From positions 1-5,297 of the forward strand of contig JAGPFT010000240.1 in assembly GCA_018056405.1 (NCBI GenBank): a stretch of DNA of 5,297 nucleotides. The letters are read 5' to 3'. The translations under genes and the position numbers were made by a program. The notes below the pieces were generated by a model. It had not been told where the DNA came from, searched no databases, and was given only the letters and a program-made list of their open reading frames with translations. Shown here piece by piece: positions 4,357-5,297 of this stretch (position 1 is the first letter of the stretch; each line of letters opens with the position of its first letter). Source of the stretch: Anaerolineae bacterium. GTDB lineage: Bacteria; Chloroflexota; Anaerolineae; Aggregatilineales; Aggregatilineaceae.

Positions 4357-5297
4357 ATGACCGCCTTACCACTCCGCCCGCCGCTCATCGTCCACCACAT
4401 GGCCGCGCTGGACGGGGGGCATTTCCCGCCCAATTCCCTCGAAGGCGTGCGTGCCTCGCTCGAGGGGGGCGCGGACTTCATCGAGGTGGATGTCACCGCC
4501 CTGGCCGACGAGGACTATCTGCTGGTGCACGATCCGGTGCTGGAGTCGGAGACGACCGGCAGCGGCCCGGTGGCCCATTGCACGGCCCGCCAGGCGCGCG
4601 AACTGCGCTGCAAGGTGAACGGCGCGGCGACGGACTTTCGCGTGCCCACCCTGGGCGAGATCGTCGCCCTGCTCGCGGAGCACCCGGCCCGCACCCGCCT
4701 GCAGCTCGACTTCAAGAACGTGATCCCCTTCGCCGATGATGAGCCGCTGATCCGCCTGGCGCGCCTGATCGAGCCGCTGGGCGAGCGGGTCATCGTCAGC
4801 AGCGAGGCGGACTGGCAGCTTCGGCGGCTGCGCCGGCTGGCTCCCTGGCTGGAACTGGGCTTCGACATTCATTTCTACATCGGCTGGCCGGATCCTGCTC
4901 ACCCGCGCAATCCTGCCGAGCTTCCCCACGAGGTGGGGGCGTATGGCTATTACGACGATCATCCCCTGGCCTCGCGGCGCGTCTGGCCCGCCGCTGACTA
5001 CCTGGCCGACCGCTGTGCAGCGCTGATGACGCTGCTGCCGGGGGCCAGCACGCTCTACATCAACCAGCACTTCCTGGTTCAGTCCTTGGAGGACGGCTTC
5101 GACTGGGCCGCTGCGCTGCACGAGGCGGGGCTGAAGTGCGACGCCTGGACGCTTGACTATGGCGATCCGGTGGCGGAAGCCAACGCCCGGCGGCTGCTGG
5201 CGGCGGGCGTGGATCAGTTCACGACCAACACGCCGCTGGCGTTGCGCGCCTTGCTCAGCGCCCCATCAAGGGGCCGGACGCTTTCACGCTCTCTGCC
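4357..5297 (+). CDS. Glycerophosphodiester phosphodiesterase-like protein, 3' end beyond the window (at least 313 aa)
   Basis: GDPD/UgpQ-type TIM-barrel enzyme that would hydrolyse glycerophosphodiesters to glycerol-3-phosphate and an alcohol. What is seen: IVHH (11-14) at the place of the usual HRG, NSLEG (26-30) for PENT-E, IEVDV (42-46) with metal residues E43 and D45, LLVHDP (55-60) with H58, LQLDFK (115-120) where most members have an E in iEiK, and the late barrel motifs DAWTLD (262-267) and GVDQFTTNTP (284-293). The barrel looks complete, yet no stop occurs before 5297. The ATG at 4357 follows AGGAG (4347-4351) by 5 bases. No signal peptide is seen, so it is probably cytosolic. It follows surE by 120 bases and may be read from the surE promoter. 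The altered HRG, PENT and iEiK positions leave the exact substrate open. Confidence 0.85.
   Translation, partial: MTALPLRPPLIVHHMAALDGGHFPPNSLEGVRASLEGGADFIEVDVTALADEDYLLVHDPVLESETTGSGPVAHCTARQARELRCKVNGAATDFRVPTLGEIVALLAEHPARTRLQLDFKNVIPFADDEPLIRLARLIEPLGERVIVSSEADWQLRRLRRLAPWLELGFDIHFYIGWPDPAHPRNPAELPHEVGAYGYYDDHPLASRRVWPAADYLADRCAALMTLLPGASTLYINQHFLVQSLEDGFDWAAALHEAGLKCDAWTLDYGDPVAEANARRLLAAGVDQFTTNTPLALRALLSAPSRGRTLSRSL

Noticed and set aside
4936..4947. 12-base match (GGGGCGTATGGC) between the GDPD gene and the palindrome at 3320-3331
   Set aside because: It lacks the second arm, lies in frame within coding sequence, and is short enough to be chance.
4366..5121. 251-codon minus-strand open frame opposite the GDPD gene
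   Set aside because: Antisense shadow; the plus-strand frame carries ordered GDPD motifs, a ribosome-binding site and a start codon.

Overview
This is a GC-rich bacterial chromosomal window. It holds six protein-coding genes (one running off the right edge), one tRNA gene, and intergenic DNA full of short palindromic repeats. No rRNA, plasmid, phage, transposase or CRISPR gene is visible. The family mix (FmdB-type zinc ribbon, YpgQ/YedJ-like HD hydrolase, amidase_3 with an N-terminal anchor, monothiol glutaredoxin, SurE, GDPD) is housekeeping or stress-type. Together with TGGTACAAT-like promoters and CCTCACCCC...CCCCTCTCC intergenic palindromes, it suggests an environmental bacterium, possibly Chloroflexota. 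That taxon is an inference from style only; there is no marker gene.

Layout. Bases 1-384 are non-coding: one palindromic-repeat unit at the left edge, a large two-tier palindrome at 158-213, a second repeat unit at 234-268, and the promoter of the next gene. At 415-633 (+) lies a 72-aa FmdB-family zinc-ribbon protein with a clean intrinsic terminator at 676-704. Converging on it is a minus-strand unit: a near-consensus promoter (1549-1577), tRNA-Ser(GGA) at 1431-1523, a terminator-like hairpin (1384-1417) and an HD-domain phosphohydrolase (726-1367). Bases 1591-1738 hold further repeat units, including an 85-bp near copy of 189-273. The minus strand then carries an anchored N-acetylmuramoyl-L-alanine amidase (2151-3200), followed 38 bases downstream by a monothiol glutaredoxin-like gene (1786-2112), probably one operon. 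Bases 3201-3453 are a divergent promoter region with a 14-bp-stem palindrome. On the plus strand come surE (3454-4236) and, 120 bases on, a glycerophosphodiester phosphodiesterase-like gene (4357 to beyond 5297).

The genes do not form one obvious pathway. SurE (nucleotide phosphatase) and the HD protein (probable nucleotide pyrophosphohydrolase) both point to nucleotide-pool maintenance, but they sit in different transcription units. The amidase acts on cell wall, the GDPD on phospholipid-derived phosphodiesters, and the glutaredoxin on redox or iron-sulfur chemistry.

The most unusual content is non-coding: two inverted pairs of a repeat core that exists in two sequence subtypes, direct 85-bp repeats bracketing the fmdB/HD/tRNA block, a terminator-like hairpin between the tRNA and the HD gene, and a surE-GDPD spacer that could fold into mutually exclusive structures, one of which hides the GDPD ribosome-binding site. 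I found no clear new multi-gene system.
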